Positions 9,934-18,812 of a stretch of 64,000 nucleotides of DNA are shown in pieces. Under the pieces are notes generated by a model, which saw only the letters and a program-made list of their open reading frames with translations, was not told the DNA's origin and ran no database searches. This DNA is from Chimonanthus salicifolius (lineage: Eukaryota; Streptophyta; Magnoliopsida; Laurales; Calycanthaceae), in the NCBI GenBank assembly GCA_013350335.1, contig CM023536.1:8204207-8268206 (forward strand). The letters run 5' to 3'. Numbering within the stretch: the stretch's first letter is position 1; the number at the start of each line of letters is the position of its first letter. The translations under genes were made by a program, and so were the position numbers.

Positions 9934-11190
9934 GTGGTGTTATACTAGTTTTAGGAACAGTGATGATAAGAACTCTTACATTCTATTGTAATAATAGTAT
10001 AAATAAACAAAATAAATATTTTTAACATCAGTGATGATAGTTCTGATAATACAAACGCTGTAATGGTGTTTAACTTAGATGGGGTGATCAAGTTTATACA
10101 TGTCAATGATTAGTGGCTTCCAGAGTGTGGGTCATGGATAGTATTTTAATCAAAATCTCTGTTAAGCTAAGGGTAGGATGAGATAGTTTATTTTCTCAAA
10201 TTCTTTAGTTTGTTAAGTGTAGATCACTTGGTTCACTCAATTTAAAATTTGAACTTTCTTGATTAACAAATTGCTCTATGTTGAATTATTTTTATTTACT
10301 TTAATGTAATCTCTTTTGCATCGATACAAGACAAAAACAAAAAAAAAAGTTTGTATTGTAAAATAATGACATATCATTTTTAAAGAAATAAAAAAATAAT
10401 TTTATTCTAAGTGCAAAATTATTAATATTCGTAGGGGAGAAGAAAAAAAAATGCTTGTATTAATAAAGTGTTTAGGCGTCTCAGTCGACTAATCTTTGAG
10501 ACTTGTGTAAATTTCTCAAATCCACACATGCAAGGATCTTTACGTATAGAGAGTGGCCTGTTGGAATTTACCATACGAGTACCTATTTTAAATGGAGTGA
10601 TTGTACACTTATCATAAAATAAGTGTATCCCTAGGCATCTCATACTTGATTTTTAATTTGACTACATTAGTTGCTTGCTTTTGTCGTGATTTAGAAGGCC
10701 ACAATCACAACCATAAATTATAGTAATATTCCATCCTCCCACTATCTTAATATCAACCACATGGTTTCTTTTAAATTTTCTATCATCAACTCCAACGACT
10801 CACTCTCTGAGTACTAAACTGATGTTTATAGATTAAGAAATTTGAACATGCCCATGAAATTAATCTCATCTCTAATATAGAGTCAAGTATATTGAGAGAG
10901 AGAGCCATAACATTGCCATACCGATTAATCATCAAAAAAATGTAGCCAAATCATCAATTAGCCTTATAAGATGATCAAATTGAACAACCACAAGAAATTA
11001 TTCATTATGAATTGATTTATGAAAAATTATACTCCTTCTGTCTCATTTAAAATATTTATATTTTTTAAAAAACTCTCTATATAAAACTAAAACTTCATGT
11101 AATCCTTTTCATTTTCAACACACTTTATGCTACTCTAATATAAATGAGACAACTATTTTTGAACAATTTAAATAATTATAGTTGAAAATT
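9934..11190. other. Intergenic AT-rich DNA, no gene seen
   Basis: No domain-bearing frame or bounded repeat was recognised. A 73-codon minus-strand frame at 10422-10643 shows no homology that I recognise. Confidence 0.5.
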
Positions 11191-11508
11191 CATATTTAAA
11201 TAAGATTTTTTTATAACCAAAGTACTCAAGCATATCACCATGAGACAATTTTAACATGACCAGTCTTTAGAGCATGTACAAGCTTCCCTCTCAATTCATA
11301 TTTAACTTAGATTTTTTTATAACCAAAGTACTCAAGCATATGACCAAGAGACAATTTTAACCTGACGAGTCTTTAGATCATGTACAAACCTCCCTCTCAA
11401 TTCATATGTAACTTAGATTTTTTTATAACCAAAGTGCTCAAGCATATCACCATGAGACAATTTTAACAGGACTAGTGTTTAGATCATTTACAAGCCTCCC
11501 TCTCAATC
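11191..11508. repeat. Three tandem copies of a 106-bp unit
   Basis: Units start at 11191, 11297 and 11403 with CATATTTAA or CATATGTAA. Each contains GATTTTTTTATAACCAAAGT, CTCAAGCATAT(C/G)ACCA, GAGACAATTTTAAC and TCCCTCTCAAT. Copies differ by scattered substitutions only. The closing words (ATGTACAAGC(T/C)TCCCTCTCAAT) resemble the 3' half of the family B SINE-like repeats, so the array may have grown from such an insertion. Confidence 0.9.
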
Positions 11509-12108
11509 CCATAGACACGAGGTAAACAACTTCTGAAAGTTGCTTGTTGAAGTTGAAGTTGAACATGAATCAAACTCAACACACCACTTCTTAAACACAT
11601 CAACTTATTTTTAAAAAGACTCAAAATACGCGATTAATTTAGCGTCATCTTAGAAGGGTGAAGAATCTTCCGATACATGGAAAAATTCCAGATTTCCCCA
11701 CCACATTTGAGGCATCTTTTTGCACCTCATTTTCACAGCATTTGTAGCACAGAAGTAATAAAAGAATCCAAAAAGATGATGCCAACGAATGAAAACGCAC
11801 CAAATAAGAACAAGAAATAAAACAAGCAAAAGAGACATCTCTCCTTGCAACTTCATCCACAAATCATAAGTTATTTAACAAGTGGGATTTAGTGGAATCT
11901 GATGTTCATGTTTAAAAATCAGAAGGACCAAACAATGAAAAAAGGAGTGACAAGCCCACCACCACCACCTACACTTTTACACCAAGCTCTACTACAGAAG
12001 TAGGAAATCCATACAAAGGGAGAGGGGGAAAAAGAAAGAAAAAAAAAAGACTTCCACTATCATCACAGATACCCATGGCCTATTCAAACAATAAACAGGG
12101 ATTGATTA
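11509..12108. other. 3' flank of the aquaporin gene
   Basis: Lies downstream of the minus-strand PIP1 stop codon and should contain its 3' UTR. The A/G-rich stretch at 12015-12050 and the AT-rich sequence beyond it offer several possible poly-A signals, and I cannot choose one. Overlapping minus-strand frames near 11645-11862 are not supported as genes. Confidence 0.4.
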
Positions 12109-15100
12109 TCATTTGGATTTGAATGGAATTGCCCTGATCACAATCTGATGGTAAACAGCAGCAAGAGCAGCTCCAATGAAAGGACCCACCCAGAAAATCC
12201 ACTGCAACAACAGAGAAAATACAACAATAAGTTAATTGGTCTACTTAATCTCTCAAACACACATCCAGAGAGAGAGACAAAGGATTAGGCCTTAAACAAA
12301 TTAGACAATAAAAGTAAAACCTAACCCACTAATCTAAAAAAGGCAATGGTGACTGACACTCCATCGCAATGATGACAGGTGCATGCAAGCCATTATAGAG
12401 GCTTTCATCATTAAAAAGTTGTGGAATCCAAATACTTCACATGGTGGGTGGTCACCAATACAGATTAATTTGGCCCGCCAATGAGATTTAAGAATATCCA
12501 TTTGCGGGGTAATATTTAAATCTAGCACATTCATGGATTTCTTATCAACAAGTTAGAATATTCTTTTACAGTGTTCAGATTCTTGATTTCTGAGGTGGAG
12601 GATGTTGAATTTTAAGCCTAATCACATGAGAATGTTGAAACAGAGTGATTCAACTTTAACCATGAAAGGAATAATCAAAATATGAACTGAATGACGCATG
12701 GAATGACAGGAGCACAAGATTTATTCAGTTAATTTAACTGGGTTCAAGCTTCAATTCGAATAAGACATAGATTTCTTGTGTGCCCGTCTAATACATGTAG
12801 ACCCTAAAGCTAAAAATTTAATGTAATTATCCATGATATCACTTGAGCTATTTTAATAATTCTTCTCCAAGCTATAATATTTTAATAAAAAGATTTAAGA
12901 TAACTATGACTATAAATAATGAATAGAATTGTGACTACTCCAAATGGTAAAGTCAATTAGATAGGACTATTAGAATACTCGACTAATCCTTGGGCCATGT
13001 TTAAGCCTCTCTACCGCAAGCACTGATAACTCTACGGAGAATGGCTCTTTAGAGTGGAGTGAGATAACTTGACGGAGAATGGCTCTACATAGTGGAGTGA
13101 GAATCAAACTCACGACTCCTGCTTCATAGATTGTCCTACGGTTATTGCTAACAACAGATTCTCTTAACTTAGAAATGTTACCAACAATCTTTTAGATGAC
13201 CTCTGCCATGAACATAGAACAAGAATTTATACAGCATGAAATCAAAGCCAGTAATTTCTTTCTTTTTAGAGAGAGAGAGAATTTATTCATATCAAATAAA
13301 TGAGAGGATAGAAGATTACATGGTCATCCCATGCATGATCTCTGTTGTAGATGATGGCTGCTCCAAGGCTTCTAGCTGGGTTTATACCAGTTCCTGTAAT
13401 GGGGATGGTGGCCAAGTGGAACAAGGAATACTGCGAATCCAATTGGCAGAGGAGCCAAGATCTGTCCATTCACAAACAAAACAACCAGACTCCATTAGAA
13501 AATCACAAAAATCGGAGGCACAATTTATAAAATGCTGTGGAAACTCCTCATGGGTGAGTAAGATTGTTTGCAATCTAGGTCCATGATCATCTCCAGCCCC
13601 CTGCCTACATACACATATAGCCCACTCCAAGAAATACAGGACTTCAGAATATTGATCCCCTAAAAGTTGAATTTGCATATCAGCCGCTAACGAAAAAATT
13701 TATTTCACTTTTTTTTTTTTTTAAGACCAAAATATCGAGGCCACTTAGAGCACCTCACTAACCTCGCACAAATCTCTCTATCTACACATATGATAACACC
13801 ATAGGGAATGGTCCTTTTGTATTGAGTGTGTTTGAACCCAAGACCTCTAACATCTTCTTGATCGTCAATCAATCCTCGTAGGTTTATTCCACTCTTCTCT
13901 TTAAGGGGCCAAATTTTTGAAAAAAAAATACCCATAATAAAGGGACCTTTATGCAAACTCCCAAGTGAGACAGAACTTGCAACTGTAAATCAACCTTCTA
14001 ATAGAAATCTCGTGGTCCTACCTCGAAGGAGACAAGAAAAGTGGAAGGAGCAGCAATCCTCAATATGAAAAGGGTATTTTGCATAGGGTTACTATGTTTT
14101 AGGCCATTAAAAAAACGAAGATATTTTCAGTTATTGCACTTTTATTAATATTTGAAAATTAAGAACTTATTTACAATTACCCAAAGAGATAGCTACCTAA
14201 ATTTACGTAATTCTCCTTAGTCGTCGCTCCTTAAGAAACATAGAAGTTTTGCATAACAGCCCAATAAAAATTTGCAATTTGAGAAGCCCTCTTAGTTGAA
14301 ATTACTACCTCCACCTTGATAAGGTCCAAGGCCCATCAATTTTTTAAATATTTCCCAACAAGAAAGAACTTTTACACACTCCCCCCCTAGATAATAATGT
14401 ATATTTTGCATATTGCCTGCTTAGTATTTTGTAATTTGTATATCGCACCAGAATGGGAAGTTTCTGGTTTCCCGGCCAGTGTAGAAGAAAGAAAAACGGA
14501 AGAAGAAGAAGAGTGGGTTGGAAGTGCTTACAGGAACGTGGGAGTCTCGAGCATTTCTCTTGGCATCAGTTGCAGAGAAGACGGTGTAGACAAGCACAAA
14601 GGTGCCGATAATCTCAGCACCCAACCCATCTCCCTTGGTATATCCAGGATTTACAGAGTTAGCTCCACCACCCAAGATCTCATATTGGCCCTTCTGGAAA
14701 CCCTTCACCACTCCAGCCCCACAGATGGCTCCCAAGCACTGCATCACCATATAGAACAAAGCCCTAGTAAGGGACAGCTTCCGAGCGAGGAAGAGCCCAA
14801 AAGTGACGGCCGGGTTGATGTGGCCACCTGAAATCCCAGCCGTACAATAGACAAGAGCAAAGATCATGCCCCCAAATGCCCACGCTATGCCCTGGATGCC
14901 GACGCTGGCGCACATGCTGCCGGTGCGCTTGACGCCCATGACGGTGAGGATGGTGATGTAGAGGAAGAGGAAGGTGGCCACGAATTCGGCGATTCCGGCT
15001 CGGTAAAAGGACCACGAGCTGAGCTCGCCAGGCTCGAACAAAGGTGCCGGTGGTGGCTCTTTGTAGTCCTTGTCTTCTCCGCTCTGTGCAGCCGTGCCGA

Positions 15101-15161
15101 TAGGTTGCCTCTCTGAAAACTTGTTGGCTCCAAGGCGAACATCTTCCTCCTTTCCTTCCAT
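12109..15161 (-). CDS. PIP1: PIP1-type plasma membrane aquaporin
   Basis: A plasma membrane intrinsic protein: a six-helix water channel, in some isoforms also conducting CO2 or small solutes, working as tetramers often with PIP2 partners. There are three exons on the minus strand: 15161-14532, 13461-13320 and 12201-12109, all with GT-AG junctions (gtaagc...ggacag, gtaatc...ttgcag). The product is 287 residues, the normal PIP1 length. The N-terminus [15 protein letters not shown] marks PIP1. The first NPA (HINPAVTF) is at 116-118 and the second (GINPARSLG) at 237-239, with the conserved PIP tail IRAIPFKSK. The start at 15161 is chosen because it gives the PIP1 N-terminus; the upstream ATG at 15194 would add 11 unrelated residues. 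Oddities: exon 2 contains one extra base (the GG at 13418-13419) after residue 224, which breaks the frame, and the usual first intron within the region coding residues 100-110 is absent. Identity is certain; functional status depends on the frameshift. Confidence 0.96.
12202..13319 (-). other. Intron 2 of the aquaporin gene
   Basis: Intron of 1118 bp between exon 2 (donor GTAATC) and exon 3 (acceptor TTGCAG). It contains a SINE-like copy at 12955-13150. The remainder shows no recognised feature. Confidence 0.85.
12955..13150 (-). mobile_element. SINE-like repeat, family B, with internal duplication, in a PIP1 intron
   Basis: On the minus strand: GTCGTGAGTTTGATTCTCAC (degenerate B box), then CCACTATGTAGAGCCATTCT and CCACTCTAAAGAGCCATTCT, a 50-bp internal duplication, then GAGAGGCTTAAACATGGCCC and a GATTAGTCGAGTATTC end. 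The order matches the other family B copies. Confidence 0.55.
13462..14531 (-). other. Intron 1 of the aquaporin gene
   Basis: Intron of 1070 bp, donor GTAAGC and acceptor GGACAG. It holds a SINE-like copy at 13720-13935. Open frames crossing it are shadows without coding support. Confidence 0.85.
13720..13935 (-). mobile_element. SINE-like repeat, family B, in a PIP1 intron
   Basis: On the minus strand: GACGATCAAGAAGATGTTAG, then CTTGGGTTCAAACACACTC (B-box match GGTTCAAAC), GGACCATTCCCTATGGTG, GTGTAGATAGAGAGATTTG and a GTTAGTGAGGTGCTC end. This is the family B order. Confidence 0.6.
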
Positions 15162-15230
15162 TCTTTCTCCTTCGCTTTCTCCTCTGAATATCACTCATGC
15201 TTTATACGGCAAAAGAGAGTGGAGTACCTG

Positions 15231-15238
15231 ATTTATAG
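15231..15238 (-). promoter_or_regulatory. Candidate TATA box of the aquaporin gene
   Basis: The minus strand reads CCTATAAATCAGG about 70 bases upstream of the ATG at 15161. A start of transcription some 30 bases downstream would leave a 5' leader of about 40 nt, plausible for this gene. This is inferred from position and consensus. Confidence 0.55.
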
Positions 15239-15615
15239 GAAAGAGGGACAGACTGTTGCAGAGCGAAACGGCTAATAAGTGGGCCCCATCGTAAATGGAC
15301 GGTGGATGGAATGATTGATCAGTCGACCGACCAACCATTCACGAGCTCACGGCAGCTCTGAGAATATTGTCACTGTCAGTATCGTATCGCCTTGTTATTG
15401 AATTTATCATATCGAATTTTTTTATATTTATTACATTACATAAATTTCACTCAACGCTCTGTGAGTGTAATAATATAATGTTTTTACATTTAATAAGAAG
15501 TGAGGATCTTAAGATTTACTTTAGTTATAGAAATAATAGGTAAGAGAAGCTCTCCTTTAAATATTTTAATAAACGTTAACATAATAATAATAATAAAAAT
15601 AAGTGTTAATTCTCA
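15239..15615. other. Upstream region of the aquaporin gene
   Basis: Probable promoter region. It includes a GTCGACCGACC-rich stretch at about 15322-15335, then becomes AT-rich. No specific binding site can be defended. Confidence 0.35.
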
Positions 15616-15624
15616 TATGCTAAA

Positions 15625-15863
15625 GGGTGGTCATCCTGGGAAAAAAATTTAAGAGACCCTCGATGAGTAAAATACCCATTTTATCTCTATCGATGCACCA
15701 CTCAATAAGTACCGGTGCACCTATTATATGCCGCTCTATACTTATATGTTCTGCATACCGGTGCATCGGTACTTGTTGAGCTATGCACCGGTAGAGGTAA
15801 AATGGACATTTCACTTCATTCTGTGACTCCTAAAATATTTCGCTCGTGCTAGAATGGGTGCCC
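15625..15863. mobile_element. Fold-back MITE with a 9-bp target duplication
   Basis: A 239-bp element flanked by exact 9-bp direct repeats TATGCTAAA (15616-15624 and 15864-15872). The termini are GGGTGGTCATCC and, reversed, GGGCACCCATTC. Nearly the whole element is an imperfect inverted repeat: TAAAATACCCATTTTATCTC, ATCGATGCACCACTCAATAA and GTACCGGTGCAC on the left pair with the reverse of GTGCATCGGTAC, TTGTTGAGCTATGCACCGGT and AGAGGTAAAATGGACATTT on the right. A 9-bp duplication is typical of Mutator-like elements. There is no coding capacity. Partial relatives lie at 1-205 and 60440-60590. Confidence 0.85.
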
Positions 15864-15872
15864 TATGCTAAA

Positions 15873-16219
15873 TAAGTATTTGTCAAAGAGGAAATCGGTG
15901 CTCCAACAGAAAAATGCCTTTAAAACTTTAGGGGTTAGTTTGATGATCAATTGCCTACTCTTGTTTATATGAGCTCTTGGAATCAAGTCCTCTTCAACAT
16001 AAATAGGGTCACTCTCCATAGTTTGTATTGGAAGTGTAGAGATAGAAAAGGTTTACACATGCTCCAACGATTAGTCAAATGAGACGTCTCTTAGTCAAAT
16101 GGGATACATGGATACCTTTATTAAAGGCAACCTTCATCTTTAAAAGAAATGTCTTTTAAGACTTTAGTAGAATGAGTGAATAGACATTAAGGAATCGAAT
16201 GAGACGAAAATCCTTAGTA
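15873..16219 (+). other. Intergenic, with a partial SINE-like copy at about 15975-16095
   Basis: GGTCACTCTCCATAG, GGTTTACACATGCTCC and CGATTAGTCAAATGAGAC follow the family B SINE-like order on the plus strand, but the 5' half with the A/B boxes is too eroded to confirm. Confidence 0.35.
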
Positions 16220-16615
16220 TTATGAGAGCCTTAGTCATTTGGAAGGATCATGGGCAGGACAAGCTGATCATAGAAGGGGATTCGTCAAATATAATCAAAT
16301 AGGCGAACGGGTTAAGGCGTCCACATTGAAGATTAGCCAAAGTGGTTCAAGAAGTGAGGGATTTAGCTATAGGATTGGGAGTATCTTTTACCAAAGTTAG
16401 ACGCTCGGCTAATGGAATGGCAAACTATTTCGCCAAATTGGAAGTTGACAATCATGTTTATGGTGTTTTTTCATTTGATTCTCTTTTTCCAATTTGTCTT
16501 TCTTGTCCTATTTTTCTTGCTCTTTGGGTCTAATTCTTGTAGGCCTTTTTCTCTTATTTTTTTTTTTTGTACGTTCCTTCTATTGAATGAATTTTCTTTG
16601 TTATCGGTAAAAAAA
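16220..16615 (+). pseudogene. LINE 3' fragment with RNase H-like remnant
   Basis: Translation gives ALVIWKDHGQDKLIIEGDSS, then a stop, then AKVVQEVRDLAIGLGVSFTK, VRRSANGMANYFAKL. This is the EGDS...(N)...R.AN..A..LAK pattern of the RNase H-like domain found at the C-terminus of plant LINE reverse transcriptases. A T-rich 3' region and a poly-A tract (about 16608-16616) follow. It carries an internal stop and lacks the upstream RT, so it is a dead, 5'-truncated copy. It is the same class as the LINE at 36960-38575. Confidence 0.72.
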
Positions 16616-16619
16616 AAGG

Positions 16620-17204
16620 CTTTAGTAGAAAGTTGAAGCCTTATTTCTAGAATAGCAAAAGATTTTTAATAAAAAATAAGAGAATGAAAGAAATCTTCCT
16701 TTTTTTATACATGAGAAGGTGATGATATAATATAATATCATTTTAATATATTTTCTCATATCAAAATATTACCAAACAAATTACTCAACCAAAAAAACCT
16801 CCTTTTCTCTACTTTTTTATACTCGAAGTTAACCGTTGCTCAAGAATAGGCATTATTTGTTAATTTTTTTTTTTTAAAAAATGATAGAATAGAAGCATAG
16901 GACCTTTATAGAGATTTTACAAAATATTTTATAAGGTTGATGATTGAGGTGTAGAGAAGATTGTTACTTTCATTGGTCGTTCAAAGACCTTTCAATGGTG
17001 AAAATCCAAGAGATGACCTTTGCTAAGGAAAAATATAAGTGACTTGATAAGGGCCTATATGGATTTTCCTCGTAGTGGTGAGGGAGGACATGACCTTGTG
17101 CCATCATTCCCTCATGGAACATATACATGAGGCTACAAATTTGATAAATTCTTAGATTGTTTAGATTCATTTGAGTTAATTTTTATAATTTTCAATAAAA
17201 TTCA
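16620..17204. other. Intergenic AT-rich DNA, no gene seen
   Basis: No supported feature. The 66-codon minus-strand frame at 16970-17170 shows no recognisable motif. Confidence 0.5.
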
Positions 17205-17385
17205 TCTTTTTTTTTTTTAAATTTACGTGTGAGAAATCATGAGATGCCCAACGTAAAACTCCGGATGAGTTCACTATCCTAGAGCACACTAAGATTAAGT
17301 TATCGAGCTTCGAACCCGCAACCTTTTGCTTCTTGAGGACAACAAGCAATCGTTGAACTACAAATAAATTAGGCCATGAGAGTCC
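17205..17385 (-). mobile_element. tRNA-derived SINE-like repeat, family A
   Basis: On the minus strand: TAGTTCAACGATTGCTTGTT (A-box region), then GGTTGCGGGTTCGAAGCTC, which contains GGTTCGAAGC, a near-perfect Pol III B box, then a body ending CGTAAATTT followed by an A run. It shares this plan with the copy at 2050-2240. It is the best-preserved tRNA-like head in the window. Confidence 0.68.
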
Positions 17386-18424
17386 TATCGATGTCAAATT
17401 AGATTCATTTGTTGGGTTCTTCAATGACTTATTCAACGAACTCAATTTTATTGATTTTGACAGTATAGAAGAAATTATAGACAAGTTTTAGTGTGTATTT
17501 AGTATCACATCATTTTGTATTTAAAATTTATCATGTAATGGTACCTTATAAATAGTAGTAGAAGCCTCTAGGGTTGGAGGATAGTTGACTTGAGTTTAGG
17601 TTATTATTTTATTTGTAAAGTTTTGAAAGGCTTTAACTAAATCTACATAAAAGGGTTAAAATAAAGAGAATTGATGGTATGATAAGATTATTTGTTAATA
17701 AGTATTTAAAATAAGACATGTGGCAAATTCGTAGGCCAACGTATTTTACTATGAAATGGGGCATTTGAATATAATATTTGAAAGTTTAAAATACAAACTT
17801 CATTCGAGCAAGTTGATTTTTTTTTTTTTTATTTATTGAATTTTCAAGTATAATAAAATAAAATTTGTGTCAAGTTTGGAAGTTGTTGAACTCTAATATG
17901 CTATTAAAGGTTTGACCTGATTTAACTTTCTTAGCCATCTTACTTAAAACAATCAAATTAGATAAGCAAAATGAAACTATTGAAACCATAATAATAGCCA
18001 TTAGATCCATTTATGTAACAAAGTTGGAATGAGTTAATTTTAAATAAATATATAAATCAACTTCCACTTTATGAGGTTTTTGAAATTTAAAATCATTGTA
18101 TACGTATTTTTTTTTTAACTATTTTAAGAATATCTTATTGAAGAGACTCAACATGAGAGCTATTCTAAATAATCGTATAATTAAATTTCTTAGTTAGAAT
18201 CATTTCAGATAACTAAATATAATTTACTCAAAAAATGTATGTTCAAATAAAAGTAATTTCAGAAGCTAAAAATTGTTATAAATTAACTATGAATAAACTT
18301 ATAAATTTTATTCTAAAAATAAAAAATAAATCTAGGCTTTGATTTCATAAAAATAAAATAAAAAAGAAAAATCTAAGCACGACTCTCGACAAGGAATAAT
18401 TTTCCTGTTAATTTTGTATGTTTT
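17386..18424. other. Intergenic AT-rich DNA, no gene seen
   Basis: AT-rich sequence without a recognised gene, RNA or bounded element. Confidence 0.5.
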
Positions 18425-18433
18425 ACTTACAAG

Positions 18434-18803
18434 CATAGATATAAATTTCGACCGTACAGTTAGAATATCAGTCCCTCAATAACTCGGCGATACCGGCGAT
18501 ATGTATTAACCAAATATCGATCAATATTCGTAGATAGCATTTTTTTTAAAAAAATTATTTAAATATAGACTGTGGGCCCACACCGATATTAGTCCGGCTG
18601 AATATCGACTAAGATATCGACCTATATTTATGTTCTCCAAATTTATTTAAAAAAACTGGTCTATTTTTTATTTTTCAGAAAAATAAAATAAATTAATTAA
18701 TCATCAATATTTATAAAAAAAAAAAATTGAGGAGAGAGATATATGGCTGATATTTTGCCGGTATTGGATAATCTTGAATCCGTTTTGCGAGATTTTCACC
18801 CCT
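18434..18803. mobile_element. TATCGG-motif element with 8-9 bp target duplication
   Basis: Flanked by CTTACAAG on both sides (18426-18433 and 18805-18812); extended to 9 bp there is one mismatch. Termini CATAGATATAAATTTCG and, reversed, AGGGGTGAAAATCTCG are imperfect inverted repeats. The interior has CGGCGATACCGGCGATATG, ATATCGACTAAGATATCGAC and GGCTGATATTTTGCCGG words. Non-coding. The duplication supports a cut-and-paste DNA transposon (MULE or hAT). Confidence 0.62.
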
Positions 18804-18812
18804 CCTTACAAG

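Noticed and set aside
15162..15194. In-frame ATG 11 codons upstream of the PIP1 start
   Set aside because: It would add [11 protein letters not shown], which is not part of the PIP1 N-terminus. It also lies very close to the inferred transcription start.
17205..17385. A genuine tRNA gene (the B box is very good)
   Set aside because: No cloverleaf can be formed around the B box: the acceptor and anticodon arms do not pair. The body extends well past tRNA length, so a SINE is the better reading.
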